The notes under the pieces were generated by a model. It saw nothing but the letters and a program-made list of their open reading frames with translations, was not told where the DNA came from and made no database searches. The position numbers and the translations under genes are program-made. A stretch of DNA of 64,000 bases from Campanula takesimana (lineage: Eukaryota > Streptophyta > Magnoliopsida > Asterales > Campanulaceae): contig JAOWBW010000131.1 in assembly GCA_026119855.1 (NCBI GenBank), positions 1,984,001 to 2,048,000 of the forward strand, given 5' to 3'. Shown piece by piece: positions 9,006 to 19,601 of this stretch. The stretch's first letter is position 1; each line of letters begins with the position of its first letter.

Positions 9006-10860
9006 TGTAAGTACCCCGATCCGGATCACTATCCTTAAAATTATCAAATTATAAAGCTAAGGGGTAATTTTGGAATAAACAAAAAACTTTAGGACCAATT
9101 TGGAATAAAAATGGAAAAATCCGAAAACTCGCCAGTGTGTGCCGTACGGATGGTTTAGGCACGGGAAAGCCCAATCCGTACGGATGGTTTGGGTGTCATC
9201 AGTCCACTTGTGTCACTCACCCACCCCCTTGCTTGTCCCTTGGGCCGAAGCCCATTACTCCCTCACCTTGTGCCTAGCCCAACCAATTCCCTTGCCTAGC
9301 CAAAGCCCACCAAGATGACCCAATTTCTAGCCCATTATTGTGCACAAAAATGATCCAATAAGCAAATCAAGACCCAATTCCCCCTATAAATAGAGAGGTC
9401 ATCCTCTCTCATTTGGACAAGAATTCTCAAGTAAAGTTACTCCCTAAAATTGTTCTCTCTCTACAAAATTAAGTGTTGGTCTTTGTGAAAGATTGTGGCT
9501 TACTTTAGATGATGGTGAAGAACTACCAAGAGTAGCATCCCTCTCATCTTTAGTCCCATTTAATCAAAAATACACAATTATCCATCCATGTTTAAGTGAA
9601 AATCTTGGAGTCTATGATCTCTAAGTGAAAAAAGAAGCAAACTTGGGTCAATCAATTAATGATTTACCCCAATCTTGCTTAAAGGTTGAATCTTTATCCT
9701 ATTGTCATCTTCATCTTCATCTCAACTCTATTTATCTTTGTTAATCATATTACTTGTTCTTGTTTATATTCTTGTAAGACTTGTCCTCTCAAGCAAATTT
9801 ATATTCTTGCAAGACTTGTCCATTTCAAGCACTATATATATATGTATTATACAAGTCTTGTCTTCTCAAGCTATATATTATGATTATATATGTATATTGG
9901 AACCAAATTATGAGGTGATTCAAGGTTCCCTTCATGCCTAGTGTGTGATTATGGGATAAAACCTAAGGATGATCATGGTTTGTTAAATTTCATGTTGATT
10001 TTGTTCTTGTTTGGCCATGAGAGGCATGATTGGGTGATAAAGTTTCAATCTTTATCATCCCAAACATGACTTAGCCATAAAATCACCAATTATGAGACAT
10101 AAAGATCCAATCTTTATGTTATATTTTTATCCCTAAAGGTGTAATCTTGCACAATAAGTCCATTTTGATGGTAAAGTTTCAATCTTTACTCATCAAATGG
10201 CCATTTTGCCCAAAGGGCATGTTCATCAACTTTTCTCAAAATTTCCCCAATGATTGTCTTGATCACACCCAAAACCTTTGTTTTTGTTGTCCAACTAGTG
10301 ATCAATGACATAGGGATGATTTAATCCATGTTTTTGTTAAAGAAAATAACTGAAAAATAATCATTTCAGTCCAGTTTCAGCAAGAACACTCTGTTTTGCC
10401 TGAAATTGGACAGTTTTCTGATGAATCTGTAAAAAACCCCAGGACGGCCAAACGAGCGGTACGGATGGTTTAAACCATCCATACGGCTAGTTTGGACAGG
10501 GAGCACTTTTTTACAGTTTTGCCCATTTTCTGTTAAACTATTTGCAAAGTAACCCCTTTTGTTAAGTTTTTAACTGGTTTTGTCAACAGGTCAGTTTCTC
10601 CCATTTTCAAACACACACACACACACTTGCACATTTTGGTTAACAAACATAGGGAGACTCGGCTTTGTCCGAGGCGACTTGGGTGACGTGAAACTCTTCC
10701 CAAGTCGTAACCTGACCTCCGAACTCATAAATCTCTAACCATTTTCATTTGTTGGGTTAAAAGTTAACAAATGTGGCGACTCCGTTAAATTTGGCCGGTT
10801 CCCGTGTTTGGCGTTTCGCCCCATACTCATCGCGTTTCCGCGCGGGGCGGGATCCTTACA
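9006..10860 (+). repeat. Tat-A LTR, 1855 bp
   Basis: Termini TGTAAG ... CTTACA are inverted repeats. A TATAAATA box is at 9385-9392. Two CCGTACGGATGGTTT phrases (9142-9190) lie upstream of it, and an inverted pair lies downstream (10456-10487, centre GGATGGTTTAAACCATCC). TGGCGACTCC, which looks like a tRNA-Arg primer site, lies inside the LTR at 10774-10783. There is an AC microsatellite near 10610-10625. Confidence 0.8.
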
Positions 10861-11125
10861 GTATTACCAAAATCCTCTTTTAGCATTGCCACTTAATGCA
10901 CCATATATATCAACATGTATTAGGTCTAATAAGTTACTGGCCCTTTTACCACTCCTAGTAAAATGTGTCTTGGTCCATGTAAATAAGATTTCATCATATG
11001 ATTCAAAATCATATGACTTTAAAACTCTGTCCCATGGAATTTTAGATATGCGTTTCTCATTTATTTGACCGAAACAATAATGCCTTAATAATTTCATTAT
11101 TTATGACTTTGTCCTTGAAATTTAT

Positions 11126-11795
11126 TTTCAGGAAACACGGTTTCTAAAACCAGCCATCTGACAAACAAATTCAATCCAAAGTAATTTTGAAATTGACATT
11201 TAATTTCAGGAAACACTGTTTCTAAAACCAGCCATCTGAAAATTAAATTCAACTCAAAATATTTACCATCTGAAGCGGTAGTCTCACTACCATTCCCTTT
11301 CGTTGATCATCCAGAATTTTGATTACAATTTTTAAATAGCAATCCAATTGCCATACTACAAAGTTGCATTATATAGAGTTATAATTTTAGCCACAATTAT
11401 TTTCTTTAGGTTTGACAATATTTGTCTTTCCTTTATCTTTTGATCCTCTTTCCTTTTAGAAATTCATAATGTCAAAATCAAATTTTCGACTTAGATCATC
11501 ATCTTTCCGCATGATAGTTCAGATATCGAGAGCACAAACTGTACGGCTGAACTAAGCCATAAGGCAACCACATTTCCGTACATCATTCAGACACTAAAGA
11601 ACAGTCCATACGACCGAAACTAAGCCAAAAGGCATCCACATTTCCGTATGAATCTGTAGTCCGTTTCTAAATTCTTTGTCTCATCAATTTTACTAATTTC
11701 AGCAATCCAAAACAATTCAGGATTCTGATTTCAGTTTATCTGAATTCTGAATTGACATCACCTTTCAGGAAACACGGTTTCGAAAACCAGTCATC
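11126..11795 (-). repeat. Triplicated leader-like repeat in Copia-B
   Basis: The block TTTCAGGAAACACGGTTTC, followed by AAAACCAG and CATCTGA, occurs near 11127, 11204 and 11763. The first two copies sit where protease-coding sequence should be, and the third is in the leader. A shared origin in the leader is inferred. Confidence 0.65.
11540..11650 (-). promoter_or_regulatory. Twin leader hairpins of Copia-B
   Basis: Hairpin 1 pairs TGTACGG (11540-11546) with CCGTACA (11576-11582). Hairpin 2 pairs CATACG (11607-11612) with CGTATG (11645-11650), plus a G-U pair in the minus-strand RNA (11613/11644). Loops hold GAACTAAGCCATAAGGC and GAAACTAAGCCAAAAGGC. Stem sequences differ from Copia-A but pairing is kept. 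Confidence 0.7.
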
Positions 11796-11924
11796 TGAAA
11801 TTAGATTCAACTACAGATTCATATTCTGAACAATACTTGCTCGGCCGAGTCTTAGGACCCGCTCGACCGTGCACCACGGAAAAACATATTTTTCAATTTC
11901 CAAATTTTATCATAGAATTGCTTT

Positions 11925-13538
11925 CCTTGATTCAATTAGGATACAATCTATTACAAAGTACTTACGTACATTATAGGATACAATCTATAACAAGAAATAT
12001 TGGATATTTTGAAATATAAAGTATTGAGGTAAAGTTCATTGAAAATGACACGTTTGCCACCTATCAAAGATGCAATGTCCGCTCCACATTTAGATTAATG
12101 ACTTGGAGTCATAATATCTAAAAGGCAATCCATGTGTAATAATCAAGTTTGGAATTTGATCATTCTATCCTAAGGTATAAAAACCAAAGGATGAGATTAA
12201 GTTTTCTTGGAGAAAACTTACATGGGTAGCAAGGAACTTACTAGAATTATCATAGTCACATCTTCATATTTGGAATATGAAATTTGACAAAAGGATGTTA
12301 AAACAGCGTTCTTTAATAGGAACTTACTTAAGGATGTATTGGATACAACCTAAAGGTTTTGATAGTCAAGAAAAATTCTAATAAAGTATGTAAGTTGTGG
12401 AAATCCATGGGATGGATTGAAGCAAGCTTTTGGGAGTTGGAATCTCCGTTTTGATGAATCAAAGAGTTTTGCTTTATCAAGAACGAAGACGAACCTTGTA
12501 TATATGAGAAGATTAGTGGGAGCATAGTGCTATTCCTTATTTAAATATGTGGATGACATATTGCTCATTGAAAACGACATTCCTACACGTCAGTCTGTAA
12601 AGACTTTGTTGGGAAAGTGCTTCGCAATGAAAGATATGGGTGAAACCGCATATGTCCTTGGCATTAAGATCTACAGAAATAGATCAAGGAAGAAGCTAAA
12701 TTGGTGTAAGCCAAAGTACATACATTGACAAGGTCATTAGAAGATTCCGCATGAAAAATTCTAAGAGAGGACAGTTGCCAATGATACATGGAGTTTCTCT
12801 AAGCAAGACTCAATGTCCTAAGACAAAAGATGAGCATGAGAAAATGTGTGAGATGCCATTTGCTTCGCAATTGGATCCACCATGCCATGATAAGTACTAA
12901 GCCGGATATATCTAATGCTTGGAGCATGACGAGTAGATATCAATCCGAACCCGGTGAGAATCACTTGATGGCTGTGAAAGCGATTCTTAAGTACTTGAAA
13001 AGGACTAAAGATTCGTTTTTTGATCTATGGAGGTATGGAAGATGATCTCGGATGCAAGCTCCCAAACCGACAAAGATGATTGTAGATCGCAATCTATTTT
13101 TATGTTTATGTAAAATAGTGAAGTTGTAAGTTGGAATAGTTCCAAGCAGAGTACAGTCACTTAATTCTACATCTAAAGCTAAGTATATTGCTGCATTGGA
13201 TGCTGGAAAGGAAACTGTTTGGATTAAGAAGTTCATTGGTGAACTTAAAGTGGTTCATAACAATGCTAATCCAATAGACCTTATTAGTGATAGTAGTGGT
13301 GCTATCTATCAAGCAAAGGAACCAAGGGCACATCCTAAATCCAAACACATTCTTAGGCATTTTTATATCGTTCGAGAAATCATTGATAAAGGAAACATAA
13401 ATATGTATGCAAAGTACAACCTAATGATAACGTTACGAACATGCTAACAAATGGACTTCCACAAGCTAAACATGATGATCATGTTAGGTCTATGGGTATT
13501 GGATACCTAGGAAATTGGGCCTAGGGCAAGTGGGAGAT
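11925..13538 (+). pseudogene. Copia-C pol remnant (reverse transcriptase and RNase H)
   Basis: Frame-broken translation still shows GLKQAF-like text, KNEDEPCIYEKISGSIVLF-like text, YVDDILLI near 12545-12570, and RNase H sequence (KETVWIKKFIGEL; QAKEPRAHPKSKHILRHF) to 13447. Many indels and stops make it non-functional. Near 11936-11985 the block AGGATACAATCTAT is locally duplicated. The polypurine tract GGCAAGTGGGAGAT ends at 13538. Confidence 0.85.
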
Positions 13539-15035
13539 TGTTGCTGCTGGTGCCCTAGGCACGTTTGTTAAACGTTGTATGTATTATCATTATATTCATA
13601 TTAATGAAGAGATATTTAGGTTATTATTAATGCTCATGTTTGCTTATAATAATCTCCGTCCCTAGAGCTTGTTAAACACTAGTATAAAGGCTAAATGATC
13701 ATGAGATGATCATGTTAGATTTATGGGTACTTGTTGGGAACAAGGTACTGGACATGACCCGCAGTATGAGATTTATGTCATGGTCTATGTCATATATAGA
13801 TCTCATATTAGTTATGTCATTTAAATCCTTAGACACGAAGTTATTATAGTCTTCCAGTCGATGAAGATTATGTTTGACATATTCAAACGCTACCTTTAAC
13901 CAGGAAGTTATAAAGGGTATGATTGGCATAACCGGATTCACGTAGGGAAGAATAATAAGCTGAGTTGGATTTGTCTCTCTTCGGAGAGATGTCAAGCTTG
14001 GGCCCCTCGTAAGAATGATGTTGATGAAATGTTTGGCCAAACTCAAGTGAATTGATTGGATAAATGTCATTTGGATTATCAACATATTCGGAATCGAGAA
14101 AGTATTGAACAAAACAAGTTGACTTGTTGACCATGACTTGTGTTCAATGACATCGTGGACAAAGGGATTATGACATGTTCTAAATGAATGCGAACTTGTA
14201 TCTAGTTACATTATTTGGGTAGGTATGATGGTTTGCTAGAATCTAATCATATCTTATGGATTCATGTTTCGGTCCATTGCCAACTTAGTGTAATCCTAGA
14301 GGGTCACACACAAAAGAACGAATCTTAAAAGGACTTAATTGGAATTTGGGTCGAAGGACCTTTTGAGTATTTTATGAATTTAGAGGAGAAAACCGGAAAA
14401 AAGGGGTGGTTCGGGCGGACTTCCTAAAGGACCCGGGCAGATCTTTGGAGGCGGGGCGGACCTCCTATAAGACCCGGGCGGACCTCTAGGTTTCTGCCCA
14501 GAACTTTCCTGTTCCGTTTTCTTGTGGGTTTGGTCACTTGTTACCTATTTGGAATAGGTGAAACAAGTATAAAACTCCCCTCTAGTTGCCCTAATCAGTC
14601 CTATGCATTATGTTATGTTTGAGAGTGCCTCCAAGGGTTTGAGAGGGTTTATTTCTTGTTCTAAGACATCCCTAGATTGAAGAACAAGAATATCATACAC
14701 ATAATAATTCCATATAGTTCTATACATTATGAAAGCGTGCTTCATAATTTGGTCTAGCAACCAAGATCAAGTGTTCTTGATATTCGTTCGTGGTGTGGAT
14801 ACCGCTAGAGGGTGAAACTTATCATCTTTAAAGTTCGTGTTCTTGCTCTGTTCGTGATCAAGCTTTCAAGCCTCCACCGAATTCAAAGTTGCAAAATCAA
14901 TGTCATCAAGGGTTAGTATTCTAGTATTCATTATGCATGTATTTGACTTAATCATATGAATGGATCTATGGGCTTTGGGTTTCTATAAATTTTAAATGCT
15001 TAATTCCGCTGCGCATGTTACTACGAAACCCAACA
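13539..15035 (+). repeat. Copia-C LTR, 1497 bp
   Basis: Starts TGTTGCTGCTGG directly after the polypurine tract and ends CGAAACCCAACA. It is homologous in reverse orientation to the Copia-A LTR. The TATAAAA box is at 14568-14574, with four GGGCGGACCTCC-type phrases at 14412-14487, 81 bp upstream of it. An antisense open frame (14112-13699, 137 codons) crosses its U3 region. Confidence 0.9.
14412..14487 (+). promoter_or_regulatory. GC-rich phrase array in Copia-C promoter
   Basis: Four related phrases: CGGGCGGACTTCCT, CCCGGGCAGATCT, GGGGCGGACCTCCT and CCCGGGCGGACCTCT. The spacing and distance to TATA resemble Copia-A although the phrase text differs. Confidence 0.7.
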
Positions 15036-15181
15036 ATTATAATGAAAATTTGATCGGTGTGGACGTAGCCCATTGATGTTGGGGTGAACCACGTTAAATC
15101 TTGTGTCTTGTTCTTGTTTTGTGCGCGTGGATATTTTGTTATCTCTTATTGCAATTTCTCTTGTTGGTGAGCGATCCCAAC
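15036..15181 (+). repeat. Fragment of another copia-type LTR end
   Basis: Contains GTGGACGTAG ... GAACCACGTTAAATCTTGTG and ends in ATCCCAACA. I recall this as a conserved U5-like block of plant copia LTRs. No matching partner is in the window, so it is a remnant. It separates the Copia-C LTR from the promoter of the cyclase copy. Confidence 0.45.
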
Positions 15182-15367
15182 ACCCATCAGATCTCCAAAA
15201 GCACATGTGAATAGCCTTTCCATTATAAAGGAAGAAACAACAACGGACACACCCAGAACGCATAAAGTCTTTCAACTCTTCATTTTTCAGTCCCTCCACT
15301 TTGCAACACCCTCCATCTTCCTGTCACAATTCTACTTGCTCAACAATCATTCATCTTCCATTACCAC

Positions 15368-15374
15368 TATAAAT
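15368..15374 (+). promoter_or_regulatory. TATA box of the cyclase copy
   Basis: TATAAAT lies 81 bp before the ATG at 15455, a normal plant spacing. A second TATAAAG-like site lies near 15222. Confidence 0.55.
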
Positions 15375-15454
15375 CCATCCCCATTTCCCATAAATTCATA
15401 TTCATTCTCTTTTCAGCAAAGCAATCATCATACAAAAATTTACACTGCAAAACA

Positions 15455-16379
15455 ATGGTTGCTCTCTCTTCAACTTGCATTGCTTTCAATTCATTCTCTT
15501 CCCCAACTCTACTACCTTCTCTCGCCACCGCTCCCAAAAACCTCTCCCTCAATCTCCCAAACCAGTTTCTCTCTCCTAGGCTCGCAGTCTCCAACCTTTA
15601 CGCCATGAATCGCTCATTCACTTGCAAGGCCACTGACTCTGCTGTTTCTGTTACGCAAGATTCAATCTTTTTAAATACCCATAAATTATTTTCTTCAGTA
15701 TGTGATTAGTTCAAGTCATATTAAAATTTTCGTTTCATGTTTGTTCTTGGTTTCAGCTAATAAGGTTCAAGAACTGTGTGTTTATGAGATCAATGAACGT
15801 GACCGTGGTAGCCCTGCTTATCTTCGATTAAGCCAGAAGACTGTCAATTCTCTGGGAGAGATCGTCCCATTTACGAACAAGGTACATTTTTTAGTTAATT
15901 TTCCTGTGAAAACAAACAAACCAACAAACAAACATAAATAACTTTAATTTACTAGGATTTAAATCAAAATTGGTGCAGATTTATTCAGGAGACCTGCAAA
16001 AGAGATTGGGGATAACAGCTGGAATATGTCTTCTGATAAAGCATTTGCCGGAGAAGAACGGTGACCTTTATGAGGCTATATACAGCTTTCACTTAGGTGA
16101 GTATGGTCAGATATCAGCACAAGGTGCCTACAATACCACAGAAGACACTTTCTTGTCAGTGACAGGCGGGACGAGGGTTTTGAGGGTGCGCGGGGACAGG
16201 TGAAGCTGCAGCAGCTGTTTTTCCCTGTCAAGCTGTTCTACACATTTTACTTGAAGGATATTCCGGATTTTCCTAAGGAGTTGATGGGTACTCCCGTTCC
16301 TCCGTCCCCTGCTGTTGAGCCTACTGCTGCTGCAAGGGCTTGTGAGCCTGGTGCCACAGCTCCTAATTATAGTGATTAA
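15455..16379 (+). pseudogene. AOC: Allene oxide cyclase, frameshifted copy
   Basis: Allene oxide cyclase makes cis-(+)-12-oxophytodienoic acid from the unstable allene oxide in the plastid, an early step of jasmonate synthesis. Exon 1 (15455 to about 15659) encodes a Ser/Thr-rich transit peptide. Exon 2 (15757-15881) encodes VQELCVYEINERDRG ... VPFTNK. Exon 3 (15979-16379) encodes YSGDLQKRLGITAGIC, YEAIYSFHLGEYG and a C-terminus GATAPNYSD. One base is missing in the T run at 16178-16181, so the frame ends early at 16203. Beyond this point the family-typical C-terminal half is readable in another frame to the stop at 16377-16379. The phase needed by exon 2 puts the exon 1 end at 15659, where AT stands instead of GT. 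Introns 2 and its borders (GTACAT ... TGCAG) are normal. It is a pseudogene unless the missing T is a sequencing error. Confidence 0.85.
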
Positions 16380-17850
16380 TCTGTTGGTGTTTTTATTTTT
16401 GTTAGCATGGCTAGGGTCATTGGAAATGGTGGTAAGGTTATTTTGTGTTGAAGTGTTAAGCTGCTATATGAATAATGTAATGTGGTAGGAGAACCAATTT
16501 GAAATGGTGGGCTATTTACTTGAGAGCCCATTTTAATTCCATAGAAAATGTCCATGAAAAAGAAATTGGGAGGTTTTTTATATATCAAATATCAATTGCC
16601 TTAATTATCAATGAACAAATGTTTAAGCTATATCCTCGATATCTCAGTCATCTAGTCTAGTAGGGTTATTTGGGTTATTTTACTTGTCTATCTGATATGG
16701 TGTGAGAAAGGCCGTGAATCCGATGAGTCAACTATGAGATCGAGCTCGAGTTTGAGCCAGCTTGGTATCCGAACTCGTTCTCGTGCAACTTGTTGTTATT
16801 GGAGCCAAGCTCCGGCCTTGATATTTTTTCCAAAATATAATATTTCCAAAATAAAAGGCCTCTAGCTTGAGCTAGAGCTCAAGCTTATTTGAGTCGAAGT
16901 GAGTTATATAAGATATATTTGTTTCGGAAAGATAGTCCCTTTTTTGAGTCAAAGTTTTTTCGTAGTAACAATGAAAAAAAAGGGGACTATCTTTCTTCCA
17001 ACGAATGATTATCAAGGAGCTAGACCGAAAACTATGAGGGGCTTAAGTGCACATTACTGTATCACAGGGGGGGCATTCGCTAAAATGAGAAAATCAATAT
17101 AGTGACGACGGGCTACTAGGCTATGCAGTTGCTTCATTGAACTAACTATATTCAGAATCAGAACCGACAGAGAAAATGAAGCGCATTCAATATGATGCCA
17201 ATTTGGGTTTCTTTATAATTTCAGAGTGCAAAGATGAGCTTGATTCAATCTTCAATTTATTTCCGCCCCTTCTCAAGTAAGGATGTTTATTTTTCAATGG
17301 CATACCGATATTGAATTTGTTGTTGCCTCATTATGTATTATTATTATTATTCAAACAAAATAAGGGTTGAATGAATGAGCTTTCTAGAGGGTTTACTTGG
17401 GAATAATCAAATTTTGATCTGATAGTTTTATTCGGTGTGCTTGTCTCTTGATTCTGGTTTGATTTTGAGGGTTCTGGTAAGGAAAAACATCAACTACTAG
17501 ATGTTTGATTATATATTTTCTACTTTTATGTTAGGGTTCTTTTCTGGTTTTTGGATTTAAGTTTCTGAAGGACAAGAATTCTGTTTGGAAAATTCTATCC
17601 CAGATCCTTGGAGCACTCACCGATAATTTATCTGGAAAAATATCACCTATTTGTCAACAGGGGCATTTGTGTTTGCAGTCAAGGTTGGAAAAGAGAAAAT
17701 GAAAATGCATAAAATGCCGTGAGAGGTCAAGCTTTGAAATATACATCTTTCTTATGTTTGATGATGGTTTGTGGGATTGTAATGATATGCTTAACACAAG
17801 AAAGGAGACTGGAATACATTTTAGGGTCTTGGAAGAGGTGATATACTCTA
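16380..17850. other. Downstream flank and intergenic sequence
   Basis: 3' flank of the cyclase copy and AT-rich DNA without a supported gene. It contains a small foldback at 16927-16995 and imperfect GAGCTCGAG/GAGCTAGAGCTC repeats at 16735-16890. Confidence 0.5.
16927..16995. repeat. Short foldback (69 bp)
   Basis: GAAAGATAGTCCC followed by a T run (from 16927) is mirrored by an A run and GGGACTATCTTTC (to 16995). This gives a stem of about 20 bp with a loop of about 30. It may be a tiny MITE remnant or a hairpin RNA; nothing decides this. Confidence 0.6.
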
Positions 17851-17954
17851 CTACCTCCGTCTCAAAATGAATGCCCAAAAAAGGTTTCAGATTTGCTCTT
17901 GATTCAGAGCAAATTTTGAAATTTTGTTGGACATTCATTTTGCGACGGAGGTAG
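17851..17954. mobile_element. Stowaway-like MITE 1 (104 bp)
   Basis: Terminal inverted repeats CTACCTCCGTC ... GACGGAGGTAG with inner pairing of CAAAATGAATG and CATTCATTTTG, flanked by TA on both sides. It fits non-autonomous Tc1/mariner elements. Confidence 0.85.
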
Positions 17955-17956
17955 TA

Positions 17957-18521
17957 CAATCTTAGGAATGCAGGGTTAAGTTCTTGATATGAATGAACGG
18001 TTTTAGCGACTGATAGATTACTTGCGCGATTTCATGGCAGTTTGTTCAAAATCTGCATCTTGGCCTTGAGTTTGAGGCTGTGGAGTGTTTGTTTCAATTT
18101 CATCAAAAACCTGTCAATTTGGAGTGGATTGACATATCTGGCAGGGGTTAAGAAGGAGTGAGGAAGAAGATGACTTTTAAGCAAATGCTCATTCAAGTCA
18201 TGTCCCCGTATTGTGAGAGGAACGAGGAAGGCTGTAAAGGACCACAGTTACATTTTAAAGACTTGCCAGCAGTGAATTCGTACAACTAGTTTTGCATTTT
18301 CAATTGCGTTTCACTTCTCAATCCCTGGAGTGATTGTTGTTGCATGGTGAAAAGGTATCCTTATGCTTGCTTTGCCTTTTTTACTTATTTTGTGGCTCTT
18401 GTGAAAGGTTTATGTGAATTTTATAGAGATGTTTGCTGAAGTTTTATGGTTTCCTCTTAACTTTGCTTTCATGCGTATTTAGATTTGTAATTTTACTCTT
18501 CTTGCTCCTGCTACTACTATA
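17957..18521. other. Intergenic, no gene supported
   Basis: Mixed-composition DNA. Short readable stretches exist near 18000-18300 but none forms a recognisable protein. Confidence 0.4.
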
Positions 18522-18793
18522 CTCCCTCCGTCCCACCTCACTTGAGACCTAAAAGGTGGGCACAAGAATTAAGGAAAAGTAGTTTGTGTGTGGTGGAATA
18601 TGAAGAGCGAGAATGAGTGGGGTAAATAGTAGTGTTGGTTGAATAAATTGAGTGGTGGAAAATGAAGAGAGAGAAAGAGTGGTGGGGTAGATTGAATATA
18701 AAATTATAAAAAGATGGCTATTTTGGGGAGTCTCAAGTGAGCTGGGACGGACTGAAATAGAAATAAGTCTCAAGTGAGCTGGGTCGGAGGTAG
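18522..18793. mobile_element. Stowaway-like MITE 2 (272 bp)
   Basis: Begins CTCCCTCCGTCCCACCTCAC and ends with GAGCTGGGTCGGAGGTAG, with TA on both sides. The right end repeats AAGTCTCAAGTGAGCTGGG, suggesting a local duplication. Confidence 0.85.
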
Positions 18794-19041
18794 TATACAT
18801 TTTGCTCTTGTATTCCCCATTTCAGATGAGATACTAATTTTCTGTTTGCAGTGTTATCTTATTTCTTCGGATACTGAAAGGCTCATACCATCTGACTTAT
18901 GCTGACATTTGTAAATTACCTTTTCTGCTCCCCCACTTACAATCATGATGGATAAGTCATAATTCAGTAATGGCTGATATTTCCCTTTGAGGAGTAGTCA
19001 TTTCTACTGCAATTTATTTGGGCTTGGTAAATTATGAATTA

Positions 19042-19296
19042 CTCCCTCTGTCCCGTAATAAATGTCATACTTACCATTTTTGTTTGTCACAAAATAAATG
19101 CCGCTTTACTAAAAATAGAGTATGAAGTTTGGTGATCTTCCTATACTACTTCATTCTAATAGGCACAAGCATTGCAGTGTCATAGGAGGTGTCACTCTAC
19201 ACATATGAATAGATTGGGGGCAATCAAGGAAACACAACTAAAAGCTTTAAAAACATTGACTTGTCAACTCTGACATTTATTTCGGGACAGAAGGAG
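19042..19296. mobile_element. Stowaway-like MITE 3 (255 bp)
   Basis: Inverted ends CTCCCTCTGTCCCGTAATAA and its near complement ending GGGACAGAAGGAG. TA on the left, TT on the right. Confidence 0.8.
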
Positions 19297-19601
19297 TTGT
19301 AATTTCCGTTTAAGACTTAATTTTACCAGGAATAGATTTAATAAAAAGAGATATATTTCATTGAAAAATCTATATTTCAACCATATGATGACAACATCAA
19401 ATTGCATTCCTGGCCTCAGCCCAATGCCGCCCGCCTCCCACCATCCTCCATAAAAGGAAAATAAAGTCGGAAAATTGAAAGGAAAAGAAAAGAAGCTAAC
19501 TAAAAGAAGGGTAGGAGTACATCCTACCAGTAAGCTTAAGTATTATAATGGTCTAAGTAAAGAATTATATTGGTTGTTAGAGATCTGCTTCAAATTGAAG
19601 G

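Larger units (their letters stand above)
8348..10860 (+). mobile_element. Tat-A: 3' end and LTR of a Tat/Ogre-like gypsy element
   Basis: The 3' untranslated part holds two tandem arrays (8352-8540 and 8604-8805) and is followed by an LTR at 9006-10860. Tandem repeats in the 3' untranslated region are typical of Tat/Ogre elements, which supports the lineage call, as does the TGGCGACTCC motif. The left part and 5' LTR are missing because Copia-A inserted here. The right end abuts integrase-coding sequence of Copia-B, so this element inserted into Copia-B. The expected target duplication is GTATT at 10861-10865. Confidence 0.7.
10861..11890 (-). mobile_element. Copia-B: decayed copia fragment
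   Basis: On the minus strand 11097-10864 translates to a pre-integrase/integrase start (INEKRISK ... LLDLIHVDIYG), matching Copia-A near 3750-4000. Further right are a gag zinc-knuckle remnant (about 11280-11400), twin leader hairpins (11540-11650) and a GC-rich pair (11840-11869). The protease region is replaced by leader-like repeats. The 5' LTR is absent: the sequence runs straight into oppositely oriented Copia-C. Confidence 0.8.
11925..15035 (+). mobile_element. Copia-C: 5'-truncated copia element, plus strand
   Basis: Holds the decayed 3' half of pol and one LTR. It starts within the pol linker or reverse transcriptase region at about 11925. The 5' LTR, gag, protease and integrase are absent. 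It meets Copia-B head to head. The LTR ends at 15035; no upstream partner for a target duplication can be identified. Confidence 0.85.

Noticed and set aside
9686..9941. Hydrophobic small open frames in the Tat-A LTR
   Set aside because: Two overlapping frames in low-complexity T-rich repeats (CTTGTAAGACTTGTCC). They look like chance.
15660..15756. AT-AG (minor, U12) intron in the cyclase copy
   Set aside because: No U12 donor consensus (ATATCCTT) follows the exon; a damaged GT donor is simpler.
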